Assembly: GCA_020629335.1 (NCBI GenBank)
Contig: JAHDDN010000398.1
Coordinates: 1 to 5,322, forward strand
DNA: 5,322 nt
Source of the DNA: Chitinophagales bacterium
GTDB taxonomy: Bacteria; Bacteroidota; Bacteroidia; Chitinophagales; UBA2359
Direction: 5' to 3'
Both the position numbers and the translations under genes were made by a program. A model generated the notes under the pieces. It did not search any database, was not told where the DNA came from, and saw only the letters and a list, made by a program, of their open reading frames with translations. Within the stretch, counting starts at the first letter, position 1; each line of letters opens with the position of its first letter. Below, piece after piece: positions 1 to 5,236 of the stretch.

Positions 1-959
1 TCGATTTGCATTTGCACTAAGTCTAAGCCTGTTATTTCTTCAGTTACTGGATGTTCTACTTGTAATCGAGTATTGACTTCCAAGAAGAAGAACTCCTTGC
101 TTTTATCATCGAAGATGAATTCTACGGTGCCCGCATTATCATAATGGAGGGCTTTGGCTGCTTTGACGGCGGCTTTGCCCATCTTTTCTCTTAGCTTATC
201 ATCTAATACTGGTGAAGGACTTTCTTCGATGACTTTTTGGTAGCGACGTTGGATGCTGCATTCTCTTTCTAATAAATGAATGACATTTCCGTGTTGGTCT
301 CCAAATATTTGGAACTCTATGTGGCGACCTGAGGCGATGTATTTTTCTATGATCATTTCATCGTCTCCAAAGGAGCTCATGGCTTCTCTTTTTGCGGCTG
401 CTATTGCATTTTCAATTTCTGCTGCTTCATGGACGATTCGCATTCCTTTTCCTCCTCCTCCTGCGGTTGCTTTGAGTAATACTGGATAGCCTATTTTACT
501 GGCTTCGATTTTTAGTTTTTTGACGCTTTGATCTTTTCCTTGATAGCCTGGCACTACTGGCACTTTGTGTTTTTTCATGAGTGCTTTGGCTTGGGATTTT
601 GATCCCATTGCTTCTATGGCTGCTGGATTTGGGCCAATAAAGATGATTCCTTCTTCTTGGCAACGTTTGGCAAAGCTGACATTTTCGGATAGGAATCCGT
701 ATCCTGGATGTATGGCTTCGGCTCCAATTTTCTTAGCAGCGGCTATTATTTTATCTTGGTCTAAGTAAGAGGCCGCGGGATTGCTTTCTCCTATGTAAAT
801 GGCCACATCTGCTTCTTGTACAAATGGCGCTTTACGATCGGCATCGGAGAATACTGCCACGCTTTTGATGCCTAATTTTTGGCAGCTGCGGATTACTCGG
901 GAGGCGATTTCTCCTCGGTTGGCGATGAGAAGTGTATTTATATATTTTTGGTGTTTCAT
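1..959 (-). CDS. Acyl-CoA carboxylase biotin carboxylase (alpha) subunit, MCC-type, partial (C-terminus off the left edge)
   Basis: This is the biotin carboxylase subunit of an acyl-CoA carboxylase. It carboxylates biotin using ATP and bicarbonate; the partner carboxyltransferase then moves the CO2 to the acyl-CoA. The frame is open from ATG at 959 to the window edge (319 codons). The protein opens with LLIANRGEIASRVIR (residues 10-24) and has HPGYGFLSEN (84-93), the ATP-grasp glycine loop KATAGGGGKGMR (163-174), RECSIQRRYQKVIEE with the catalytic Lys at 242, and EVNTRLQVEHPVTE with Glu294, Asn296 and Arg298. All expected catalytic residues are present. The GYQGKDQS segment (138-145) resembles methylcrotonyl/geranyl/propionyl-type alpha subunits more than AccC of fatty-acid synthesis. 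Such subunits usually carry a C-terminal biotinyl domain, which would lie outside the window, so its presence is unverified. The start is the only Met fitting the family N-terminus; no clear ribosome binding site is seen. It is co-directional with the carboxyltransferase gene but separated from it by the 710-bp island. Confidence 0.95.
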   Translation of the reverse strand, partial: MKHQKYINTLLIANRGEIASRVIRSCQKLGIKSVAVFSDADRKAPFVQEADVAIYIGESNPAASYLDQDKIIAAAKKIGAEAIHPGYGFLSENVSFAKRCQEEGIIFIGPNPAAIEAMGSKSQAKALMKKHKVPVVPGYQGKDQSVKKLKIEASKIGYPVLLKATAGGGGKGMRIVHEAAEIENAIAAAKREAMSSFGDDEMIIEKYIASGRHIEFQIFGDQHGNVIHLLERECSIQRRYQKVIEESPSPVLDDKLREKMGKAAVKAAKALHYDNAGTVEFIFDDKSKEFFFLEVNTRLQVEHPVTEEITGLDLVQMQI

Positions 960-1074
960 TGGTATTTTCGAAATTTAGATAATTTAAGAAGAGAGAAGTA
1001 AGACTTTTAGATGACAGACGCCAGACTTTTTAGATGATAGATGCCTGATTTTAAGATAACAGACTTCAGACTTT
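960..1074. repeat. Left heptad-periodic repeat flank of the four-helix-bundle island
   Basis: Positions about 1001-1074 hold three variant copies of a unit of about 22-23 bp: 1010-1031, 1032-1053 and 1054-1076, roughly GAtgACAGAcgcCAGACTTT. Read on the minus strand, the tract is built from 7-nt steps such as AGTCTGA AGTCTGT and AGTCTGG CGTCTGT. It is the inverted counterpart of the tract right of the gene. The last arm (1060-1074) ends exactly at the stop codon of the four-helix-bundle gene and pairs 14 of 15 with 1460-1474. Positions 960-1000 are AT-rich leader of the biotin carboxylase gene, and I see no convincing promoter there. Confidence 0.8.
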
Positions 1075-1446
1075 TTAGGCTTTAGATTTTGAAGAACTTA
1101 GTGTTAAGATAAAGCTTTGAAGCATTTTTCTAATCTCTACTAGTTCTAAGGCTATTTCCTTTAAGTCTTCTGCTTTAACATAATTTAAATCAGATAATAG
1201 ATATAATTGAGTTTCCAATTCACATAATGATCCGTTAGCGATATAAAGAAACCTACATAAATCCTTATCAGTACTACGTCCACAGCCTTCTGCTATATTA
1301 GATGGAATAGATACAGCTGCTCTTCTCATTTGATCTATCAGTCCAAACCTTTCACTTGAAGGTAACTTATCAGTTAATTTATAAATTAAGCTAACAAATT
1401 TTCTTGCTCTTTTCCAAATGGCTAATTTTTTAAAATTATGTCTCAT
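1075..1446 (-). CDS. Four-helix-bundle protein of the S23 / 23S rRNA intervening-sequence family
   Basis: A 123-residue protein of the family first described from ORFs inside intervening sequences of bacterial 23S rRNA genes; bAvd of diversity-generating retroelements is structurally related. The biochemical role of stand-alone members is unknown. The sequence shows family hallmarks: N-terminal FKKLAIWKRARKFVSLIYKLT (residues 5-25), the signature QMRRAAVSIPSNIAEGCGR (39-57), RFLYIANGSLCELETQL (65-81) and the LLSDLNYV turn (83-90), followed by a last amphipathic helix. I chose ATG at 1446 because family members begin near MRNFKKLxxW. The frame is open up to ATG 1497, but those 17 extra codons are a translation of the flanking repeat. 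The gene lies on the operon strand between the two acyl-CoA carboxylase subunits and is bracketed by inverted repeat tracts, so it is probably a passenger rather than part of the enzyme. Expression could come from operon read-through. It is full length, with no frameshift. Confidence 0.9.
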   Translation of the reverse strand: MRHNFKKLAIWKRARKFVSLIYKLTDKLPSSERFGLIDQMRRAAVSIPSNIAEGCGRSTDKDLCRFLYIANGSLCELETQLYLLSDLNYVKAEDLKEIALELVEIRKMLQSFILTLSSSKSKA

Positions 1447-1459
1447 ATTTTTTATTCTT

Positions 1460-1669
1460 AAAGTCCGAAGTCTGATAGTCTGTAATCTATCGACCATCGA
1501 CCATCGACCAAAAAAGTCTGATGTCTGTAGTCTATTGTCTTTTCTATATAAAAAAACTATGGACTATCGACCATCGACTATGGACCAAAAAAGTCTGACA
1601 TCTAATAGTCTGTAGTCTTTTCCATTTTTCAAAAAAACTATGGACTATCAACCATCGACTATCAACCAA
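1460..1669. repeat. Right heptad-periodic repeat flank with three tandem ACYATSG arrays
   Basis: Two alternating repeat types fill the gap between the four-helix-bundle gene and the carboxyltransferase stop codon. Type 1 is GTCTGNN-like heptads, at 1460-1484, 1510-1541 and 1587-1621; the last two start with an A run followed by AGTCTGA. Type 2 is a tandem heptamer ACYATSG, as in ACTATGG ACTATCG ACCATCG, at about 1485-1509, 1556-1586 and 1637-1669. Short A/T-rich linkers containing A6-A7 runs separate them. The type 1 tracts match the left flank in inverted orientation. The third type 2 array abuts the carboxyltransferase stop codon (1670-1672). No coding function is supported; the ORFs across it are repeat translations. 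Confidence 0.85.
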
Positions 1670-3271
1670 CTACATCCTGAAAACCCCAAATCCATCCGCA
1701 CCTTTAATCTCTTGATTATAGACAACGGCGAGAGAAATTGCAAGAAAGTTTCGGGTTTCTCTGGGATCGAGGAGGCCGTCGTCCCATTGTTCGGAGGTGG
1801 AGTACCAGGAAGAGGATTTTTTATCGACATCCGCCATGAGCATGCCTTTCATTAGTTCGGCTTGTTCTTTATTAATTTCTACGCCCGACTTTTTGGCGGC
1901 GGCTGTTTGGATGATTTCCATGACACCTGCTAACTGCTCGGAGCCCATTACGCCTACTTTTGAATTAGGATAGGCAAATAGGAATCTGGGGTGATAGGAA
2001 CGTCCGTTCATACCGTAATTACCTGCGCCATAAGAGGAACCAATCATGAGAGAAATATGAGGTACTTCGCTATTGGAAACGGCATTGATTAGTTTTGCGC
2101 CGTTTTTGATGATACCGCCTTCTTCATAGGCTTTTCCTACCATATAGCCAGTGGTATTGTGCATGAAGAGTAGCGGAATATTATTTTTATTGGATAATTG
2201 GATGAATTGAGCGCCTTTATTGGCTGATTCGGAGAAGATGACTCCGTTGTTGGCTAAGATGCCTACAGGATAACCGTGAATTTTGCACCAACCAGTGATT
2301 AGTGTATTCCCAAACTCTGGTTTAAATTCGGAGAATTTTGAGCCATCCGTGATACGCATGATTAGTTCTCTGGCATCAAATGGCGTTTTGATATTAGGTG
2401 GTACTACTCCTAGTATTTCATCGGCTTTGTATAATGGTGCTTCAATTGGGCCTTCAGGAATAAGGTGAGGCTTAGAGACGTTTACAACCTCCATGATTTC
2501 TCTGGCGATTCTGATACCATCATATTCATCTTCTGCTAAATAATCTGAGACACCTGAAACTTTGCTGTGCATTTCTGCTCCACCTAATTCTTCATCGGTT
2601 GCGATTTCGTTGGTGGCCATTTTGACGAGTGGCGGACCAGCTAAAAACACTTTGGCCGCCTTCTTTTGGAAGATGGCAAAATCTGACATTCCTGGTACAT
2701 AAGCGCCACCTGCGGTTGCATTTCCAAAAACGATAGAGATGGTAGGCAAGCCCATTTTGGAGCGTTGGGTAATGTGCCTAAAGCTTTCCCCTCCATAATT
2801 GAAGATTTTAGCTTGATCGGGCAGATTGGCTCCACCGCTTTCTACTAAGTTGATGGTAGGTAAGCGATTTTCCATAGTGATCTCGCCTATGCGCAAGGCT
2901 TTGAAGGTAGTTGTTTCATCTACTGAGCCACCTTTACGGGTACCTACATTGGAGTTGACCATACAGAGCTTACCCGATACGATACCAATGCCTGACACAT
3001 TCGTCCCACCAGCTCCAAAACCGCCTTTTTTTAGCATCCCTGCTAAGGGCAATAATTCTAAAAAGGGGCTGTCTTTGTCTAAAACGAGTTCTATTCGTTC
3101 TCTTGCTAGTAGTTTGCCTCTTTTTCTGGCTCGGTCAATGTGTCGATCCTTGCCTTGGAAGCGGCCTTCTATTAGGTGTTTTTCTAATTTCTCTACTAAT
3201 TCCAGCATTCCTTGGTAGTTGTCTTTATATTGCTGGCTGTTAGTGTTTATTTTTGATTTTAGTGATCGCAT
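1670..3271 (-). CDS. Acyl-CoA carboxylase carboxyltransferase (beta) subunit, methylcrotonyl/geranyl-CoA carboxylase type
   Basis: This subunit transfers the carboxyl group from carboxybiotin to an acyl-CoA; members of this branch act on 3-methylcrotonyl-CoA (leucine breakdown), geranyl-CoA or related substrates. At 533 residues it is full length. The N-terminal crotonase-like half contains GKLLARERIELVLD (52-65), NLVESGGANLPDQ (141-153) and the first oxyanion-loop region GNATAGGAYVPGMSD (183-197). The C-terminal half contains HNTTGYMVGKAYEEGG (371-386), the second loop GSSYGAGNYGMNGRSY (411-426) and WDDGLLDPRETR (496-507), and it ends in the characteristic FGVFRM. The exact substrate cannot be read from sequence. 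The GMCGR motif I expect here has Asn at 422. The start fits the family N-terminus. The gene begins 8 bp after the TetR stop codon, so the two are probably co-transcribed, with no clear Shine-Dalgarno. Its biotin carboxylase partner lies downstream beyond the island. Confidence 0.96.
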   Translation of the reverse strand: MRSLKSKINTNSQQYKDNYQGMLELVEKLEKHLIEGRFQGKDRHIDRARKRGKLLARERIELVLDKDSPFLELLPLAGMLKKGGFGAGGTNVSGIGIVSGKLCMVNSNVGTRKGGSVDETTTFKALRIGEITMENRLPTINLVESGGANLPDQAKIFNYGGESFRHITQRSKMGLPTISIVFGNATAGGAYVPGMSDFAIFQKKAAKVFLAGPPLVKMATNEIATDEELGGAEMHSKVSGVSDYLAEDEYDGIRIAREIMEVVNVSKPHLIPEGPIEAPLYKADEILGVVPPNIKTPFDARELIMRITDGSKFSEFKPEFGNTLITGWCKIHGYPVGILANNGVIFSESANKGAQFIQLSNKNNIPLLFMHNTTGYMVGKAYEEGGIIKNGAKLINAVSNSEVPHISLMIGSSYGAGNYGMNGRSYHPRFLFAYPNSKVGVMGSEQLAGVMEIIQTAAAKKSGVEINKEQAELMKGMLMADVDKKSSSWYSTSEQWDDGLLDPRETRNFLAISLAVVYNQEIKGADGFGVFRM

Positions 3272-3279
3272 AAGTTGGT

Positions 3280-3939
3280 TTAGAAAGTGATGAATTTATT
3301 CAGATCCACCTCAAATGGTTCTCCTAAATTATTATAATATTCTTCTCCAAAGAATCCTTTGAAAGAGTGAATTCCTTTCTCCGTGAAATGAGGGACAAGG
3401 ATGCTCCATATCATTTTCTCCCCATCTTCACCCGTTTTTTCCCCTCTGATTATTTGTTGAGATAACCAATAGAAGGAGATCATCCAAGTGATGAAGGCGA
3501 TATTGTGATACATGCCTGCGACTGGCTCCTCTTTCATATTTCCCAGCTTAATAGAGAAAGCTATTCCTGCCTTGAAATCCTCTATTGTTTGTTCCGTCAT
3601 TTTCCTGAAATGCTTCTTTATGATTGGATGATTCAAGACATGGGTATCCAAAAAGATAAATGCATATTCTTTTTGGAAGCGATAGTATAGTTGTACTTCG
3701 TCGTGTAGGTTCTCGAAAGAAGGGAGTTTACGTGATTTAGCTCTGGCACTTTCAATTTTGTGCCACATCTCATCGGCTATTGCTCTAAGTAATATATCCT
3801 TATCTTTGAAATGATAGGCTAAGTTGCCTCGACTCATATCGAGTTTCTGAGCTAATTCGAATAAACTGATGGCGGAAAAGCCGTTTTGATTGAACAACTT
3901 TTTGGCTTGTTGAATGATTTTTTGTTTGGTGCTACTCAT
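3280..3939 (-). CDS. TetR/AcrR-family transcriptional regulator of the acyl-CoA carboxylase operon
   Basis: A 219-residue TetR-type DNA-binding protein, normally a dimeric repressor released by a small ligand. Residues 4-50 form the DNA-binding domain: TKQKIIQQAKKLFNQNGFSA, then the helix-turn-helix SLFELAQKLDMSRGNLAYHF (25-44) and KDKDILL. The remaining 170 residues are helical and divergent, as usual for the ligand-binding part, with YYRFQKEYAFIFLD (85-98) and a Trp/Tyr-rich helix around 152-160. Eight base pairs separate its stop from the carboxyltransferase start, which supports a role in controlling the carboxylase, plausibly in response to an acyl-CoA (inference). The perfect palindrome at 3971-3988 just upstream suggests autoregulation. 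ATG 3939 gives the standard TetR N-terminus. Confidence 0.93.
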   Translation of the reverse strand: MSSTKQKIIQQAKKLFNQNGFSAISLFELAQKLDMSRGNLAYHFKDKDILLRAIADEMWHKIESARAKSRKLPSFENLHDEVQLYYRFQKEYAFIFLDTHVLNHPIIKKHFRKMTEQTIEDFKAGIAFSIKLGNMKEEPVAGMYHNIAFITWMISFYWLSQQIIRGEKTGEDGEKMIWSILVPHFTEKGIHSFKGFFGEEYYNNLGEPFEVDLNKFITF

Positions 3940-3947
3940 TATGAGGG

Positions 3948-3978
3948 TAAAGTTACTAATAATAAATTAATTAGTCAA
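3948..3978 (-). promoter_or_regulatory. Candidate promoter of the tetR - carboxylase operon
   Basis: On the minus strand, TTG (3978-3976) is followed after 20 nt by TAACTTTA (3955-3948), which matches seven of the eight positions of the Bacteroidota -7 box TAnnTTTG. The spacing suits -33/-7 promoters. The box ends 8 nt before the ATG at 3939, so the leader would be very short or absent, which lowers confidence. Confidence 0.5.
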
Positions 3979-3988
3979 TAGTGACTAA
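3971..3988. promoter_or_regulatory. Perfect 18-bp inverted repeat, probable TetR operator
   Basis: TTAGTCA-ATAG-TGACTAA is a perfect 7-bp inverted repeat around a 4-nt spacer, the size and symmetry typical of TetR-family operators. It lies 32 bp upstream of the tetR start codon and covers the TTG (-33) element of the candidate promoter, the right place for autorepression. A weaker related pair, ACTAAT (3955-3960) and ATTAGT (3970-3975), sits next to it and may be a second half-site arrangement. Confidence 0.65.
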
Positions 3989-3989
3989 A

Positions 3990-4067
3990 CTTTTTAACAA
4001 CCACCCCTGGCGCCTCCTTGTTTAAGGAGAGGGAGTTTTTAGAAGAGAATATACGTCTCTACACAAA
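3990..4067. other. Intergenic repeat-like stretch with a hairpin
   Basis: CTCCTT (4014-4019) and AAGGAG (4024-4029) form a 6-bp stem with a 4-nt loop. CCCT before it and AGGG after it (4030-4033) can extend the stem across a bulge, and GTTTTT (4035-4040) follows on the plus strand. It resembles a terminator for plus-strand transcription, but no plus-strand gene lies upstream, so a dispersed structured repeat is more likely. Positions 4048-4063 contain a half of the GTAGAGACG type of intergenic repeat that I recall from other genomes; this cannot be checked here. No gene is visible. Confidence 0.45.
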
Positions 4068-4112
4068 ACTAATTACCAATATACTAATTACTAACATACC
4101 AATAAACTAATA
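4068..4112. repeat. Three degenerate 15-nt tandem units
   Basis: ACTAATTACCAATAT (4068-4082), ACTAATTACTAACAT (4083-4097) and ACCAATAAACTAATA (4098-4112) form a short degenerate tandem. Each unit is itself close to two 7-8-nt steps of the ACTAATT/ACCAATA type. The last unit overlaps the stop codon of the pseudogene at 4107-4109, so the array touches a gene end, as the arrays at 1637-1669 do. Confidence 0.6.
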
Positions 4113-4335
4113 GACTTCAGCTATGATGACTCCGAATTTGCCTTCTGTTTGATGATAGCCTTTGGCGGGTAGATAGGTTCGGGAGACAAAGCCGTCTAGG
4201 TAGAGAGCATTTTTGCAGTTATTTTGTTTGAATGAGTAAAGACTCGTCTATTTGATAAGTTGTTGTTTGGGGGGAATAGCAAGAGAGTAGGCAAAGGGCT
4301 AGAATAATGATGGTGGTTCTTGCTAGGTTTTTCAT
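4107..4335 (-). pseudogene. Internally deleted, frame-broken lipoprotein relic of a phosphodiester glycosidase (DUF2233/NAGPA-like)
   Basis: ATG at 4335 opens MKNLARTTIIILALCLLSC, a lipoprotein signal with the lipobox Cys at residue 19. That frame stops at TAA 4219-4221 after 38 codons. The next frame is open from about 4243 and reads KQNNCKNALYLDGFVSRTYL, then PAKGYHQTEGKFGVIIAEVY, ending at TAG 4107-4109. The CKNALYLDGFVS...FGVII block is what I know as the C-terminal end of DUF2233/phosphodiester-glycosidase proteins, which are usually around 250 residues. A lipoprotein start fused out of frame to the family's last 40 or so residues therefore indicates loss of nearly the whole catalytic domain, not a simple one-base shift. 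The alternative is a small intact lipoprotein of about 75 residues with a sequencing frameshift. The family call rests on recall of the motif, not a search. Confidence 0.7.
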
Positions 4336-4395
4336 GAGACTTTAATTTATCATTTTGGTTTTAAATTGATGATTATCATGGGTTTTAAACAAGCT

Positions 4396-4403
4396 CAAAT
4401 ATA
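4396..4403 (-). promoter_or_regulatory. Candidate -7 box of the lipoprotein relic
   Basis: On the minus strand TATATTTG matches the Bacteroidota -7 consensus TAnnTTTG exactly and lies about 60 bp upstream of the relic's ATG. No TTG at proper spacing is evident, so this is a weak call. Confidence 0.3.
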
Positions 4404-4485
4404 GGAATATTTTTCAAGCTCTTAATTCTTTTCTCATACTTTTGTCATATTTAAAAAGATAGCAAAATATGCGCTTGAATTACAT

Positions 4486-4493
4486 TAATTTTG
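4486..4493 (+). promoter_or_regulatory. Candidate -7 box of the beta-helix lipoprotein gene
   Basis: TAATTTTG fits TAnnTTTG exactly and ends 22 bp before the ATG at 4516, giving a short leader. The only nearby TTG (4475-4477) is too close to be a -33 element. A second exact match, TACTTTTG, lies at 4437-4444. Which one is used cannot be decided from sequence. Confidence 0.4.
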
Positions 4494-4515
4494 TAATGAT
4501 TAATCACCAAGCCCT

Positions 4516-5133
4516 ATGAAAATTGAAAGCTATACCCTTATATTTTTGCTACTGCTCTTTACTTGCCTTTCCGTTTCTTGCAAACAAGAAACAGAAGATA
4601 CATACCTTTCCCCTTTTGTAATCACAGGCTCTATTACGGCTTCTGAGACATGGGAAAATATTTACGATGATCCTGAATGGATTGATTATGTTGTTCAGGG
4701 TAGTTTCCAAATTGAAAATGGAGCTATATTGACGATTGAAGAGGATATACTAATAGCATTTAAAGAAGATGCCGATATTTATATTGATCATGGTAGCTTA
4801 AAAGCTATTGGTAGTGATTCGGCCCCAATCGTTTTTACGGCTTTGGATACTGTAGATAAATATTGGAATGGTATTTTTATCAATCAAGGATCTTTAGCAG
4901 AATTGAGGCATTGCCAAATAAAATATGCTGGTGCCAAAACATTCAATGTTGAAGACTCTATTGGTACTATCAATGCTGCTAATATTGCTTGTTATGATGG
5001 GCTGCTTGATATTTCTCATTCAATTATTTCTAATAGTGAGGGCTGTGGTATTGCTCTTATTGGTGAAGATCATCAGTTAACTCAAGCTGGTATTATATTT
5101 TCTGATTTGAATAGTGCTGAAATTTGTGAGTGA
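4516..5133 (+). CDS. Outer-membrane or surface lipoprotein with a parallel beta-helix-like body, hypothetical
   Basis: A 205-residue secreted lipoprotein of unknown function. Residues 1-21 form a signal peptide with a hydrophobic core (TLIFLLLLFTCL) and the lipobox LSVSC, Cys22 being the lipidation site. The following KQETED is acidic, reminiscent of the surface-export signals of Bacteroidota lipoproteins (inference). After it, VITGSITASETW (35-46), GAILTIEEDILIAF (69-82), GSLKAIGSDSAPIVFTA (93-109) and WNGIFINQGSLAELRHCQIKYAGA (117-140) follow the pattern of Bacteroidota beta-helix lipoproteins: an imposed SITAxxTW start, an ALTIEPG-like turn, an APIVFT strand and a WxGIxF block. Later strands (DISHSIISNSEGCGIAL) keep the rhythm. 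It is short for the group, so it may be a compact member or C-terminally shortened. It is divergent from the relic to the left and has no partner gene in the window. Confidence 0.85.
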   Translation: MKIESYTLIFLLLLFTCLSVSCKQETEDTYLSPFVITGSITASETWENIYDDPEWIDYVVQGSFQIENGAILTIEEDILIAFKEDADIYIDHGSLKAIGSDSAPIVFTALDTVDKYWNGIFINQGSLAELRHCQIKYAGAKTFNVEDSIGTINAANIACYDGLLDISHSIISNSEGCGIALIGEDHQLTQAGIIFSDLNSAEICE

Positions 5134-5162
5134 ATGATGGATTCTTTTTTATTGGGGCGCAT

Positions 5163-5236
5163 CCCTTCCTAATATTTTCATGCGAGGGTGGACACATAGA
5201 TCCGCCCCTACTGACGCATGAAAATATTAGGAAGGG
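5163..5236. repeat. Perfect 22-bp inverted repeat with a nested hairpin in its 30-nt loop
   Basis: Arms 5163-5184 and 5215-5236 are exact reverse complements over 22 bp. The arm starts CCCTTCC and ends CATGCG. The 30-nt loop contains AGGGTGGA (5185-5192) facing TCCGCCCCT (5201-5209), a second stem with one bulge and one G-T pair. The structure starts 29 bp after the lipoprotein stop codon, so it could protect or end that transcript, but no T-run follows it. It looks like a MITE- or REP-type intergenic repeat. Confidence 0.85.

Noticed and set aside
280..768. Two small plus-strand frames (280-489 and 565-768)
   Set aside because: Both are antisense to conserved ATP-grasp motifs of the biotin carboxylase.
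959..1074. Separate promoter for the biotin carboxylase gene
   Set aside because: Minus-strand TAAATTTC around 970-977 is only close to the -7 box and has no TTG at suitable spacing, so I do not call it.
1418..1615. 65-codon plus-strand frame across the right repeat flank
   Set aside because: It is a translation of the heptad repeats plus antisense of the four-helix-bundle start; there is no independent coding signal.
1460..1669. CRISPR-like array or diversity-generating template repeat
   Set aside because: Units are 7 nt, degenerate and without unique spacers of constant length. No Cas gene, reverse transcriptase or variable-repeat pair is visible, although the four-helix-bundle family is related to bAvd.
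1640..1855. Overlapping plus- and minus-strand frames at the 3' end of the carboxyltransferase
   Set aside because: The conserved family C-terminus ending FGVFRM occupies the other minus frame, so these are out-of-frame shadows.
2826..3218. 130-codon plus-strand frame opposite the carboxyltransferase
   Set aside because: It is fully antisense to a well-conserved gene and shows no family pattern; it is a shadow of that gene's codon usage.
4014..4040. Rho-independent terminator for a plus-strand gene
   Set aside because: The hairpin plus T-run fits in shape, but there is no plus-strand gene upstream; the adjacent tetR gene is on the minus strand and starts nearby.
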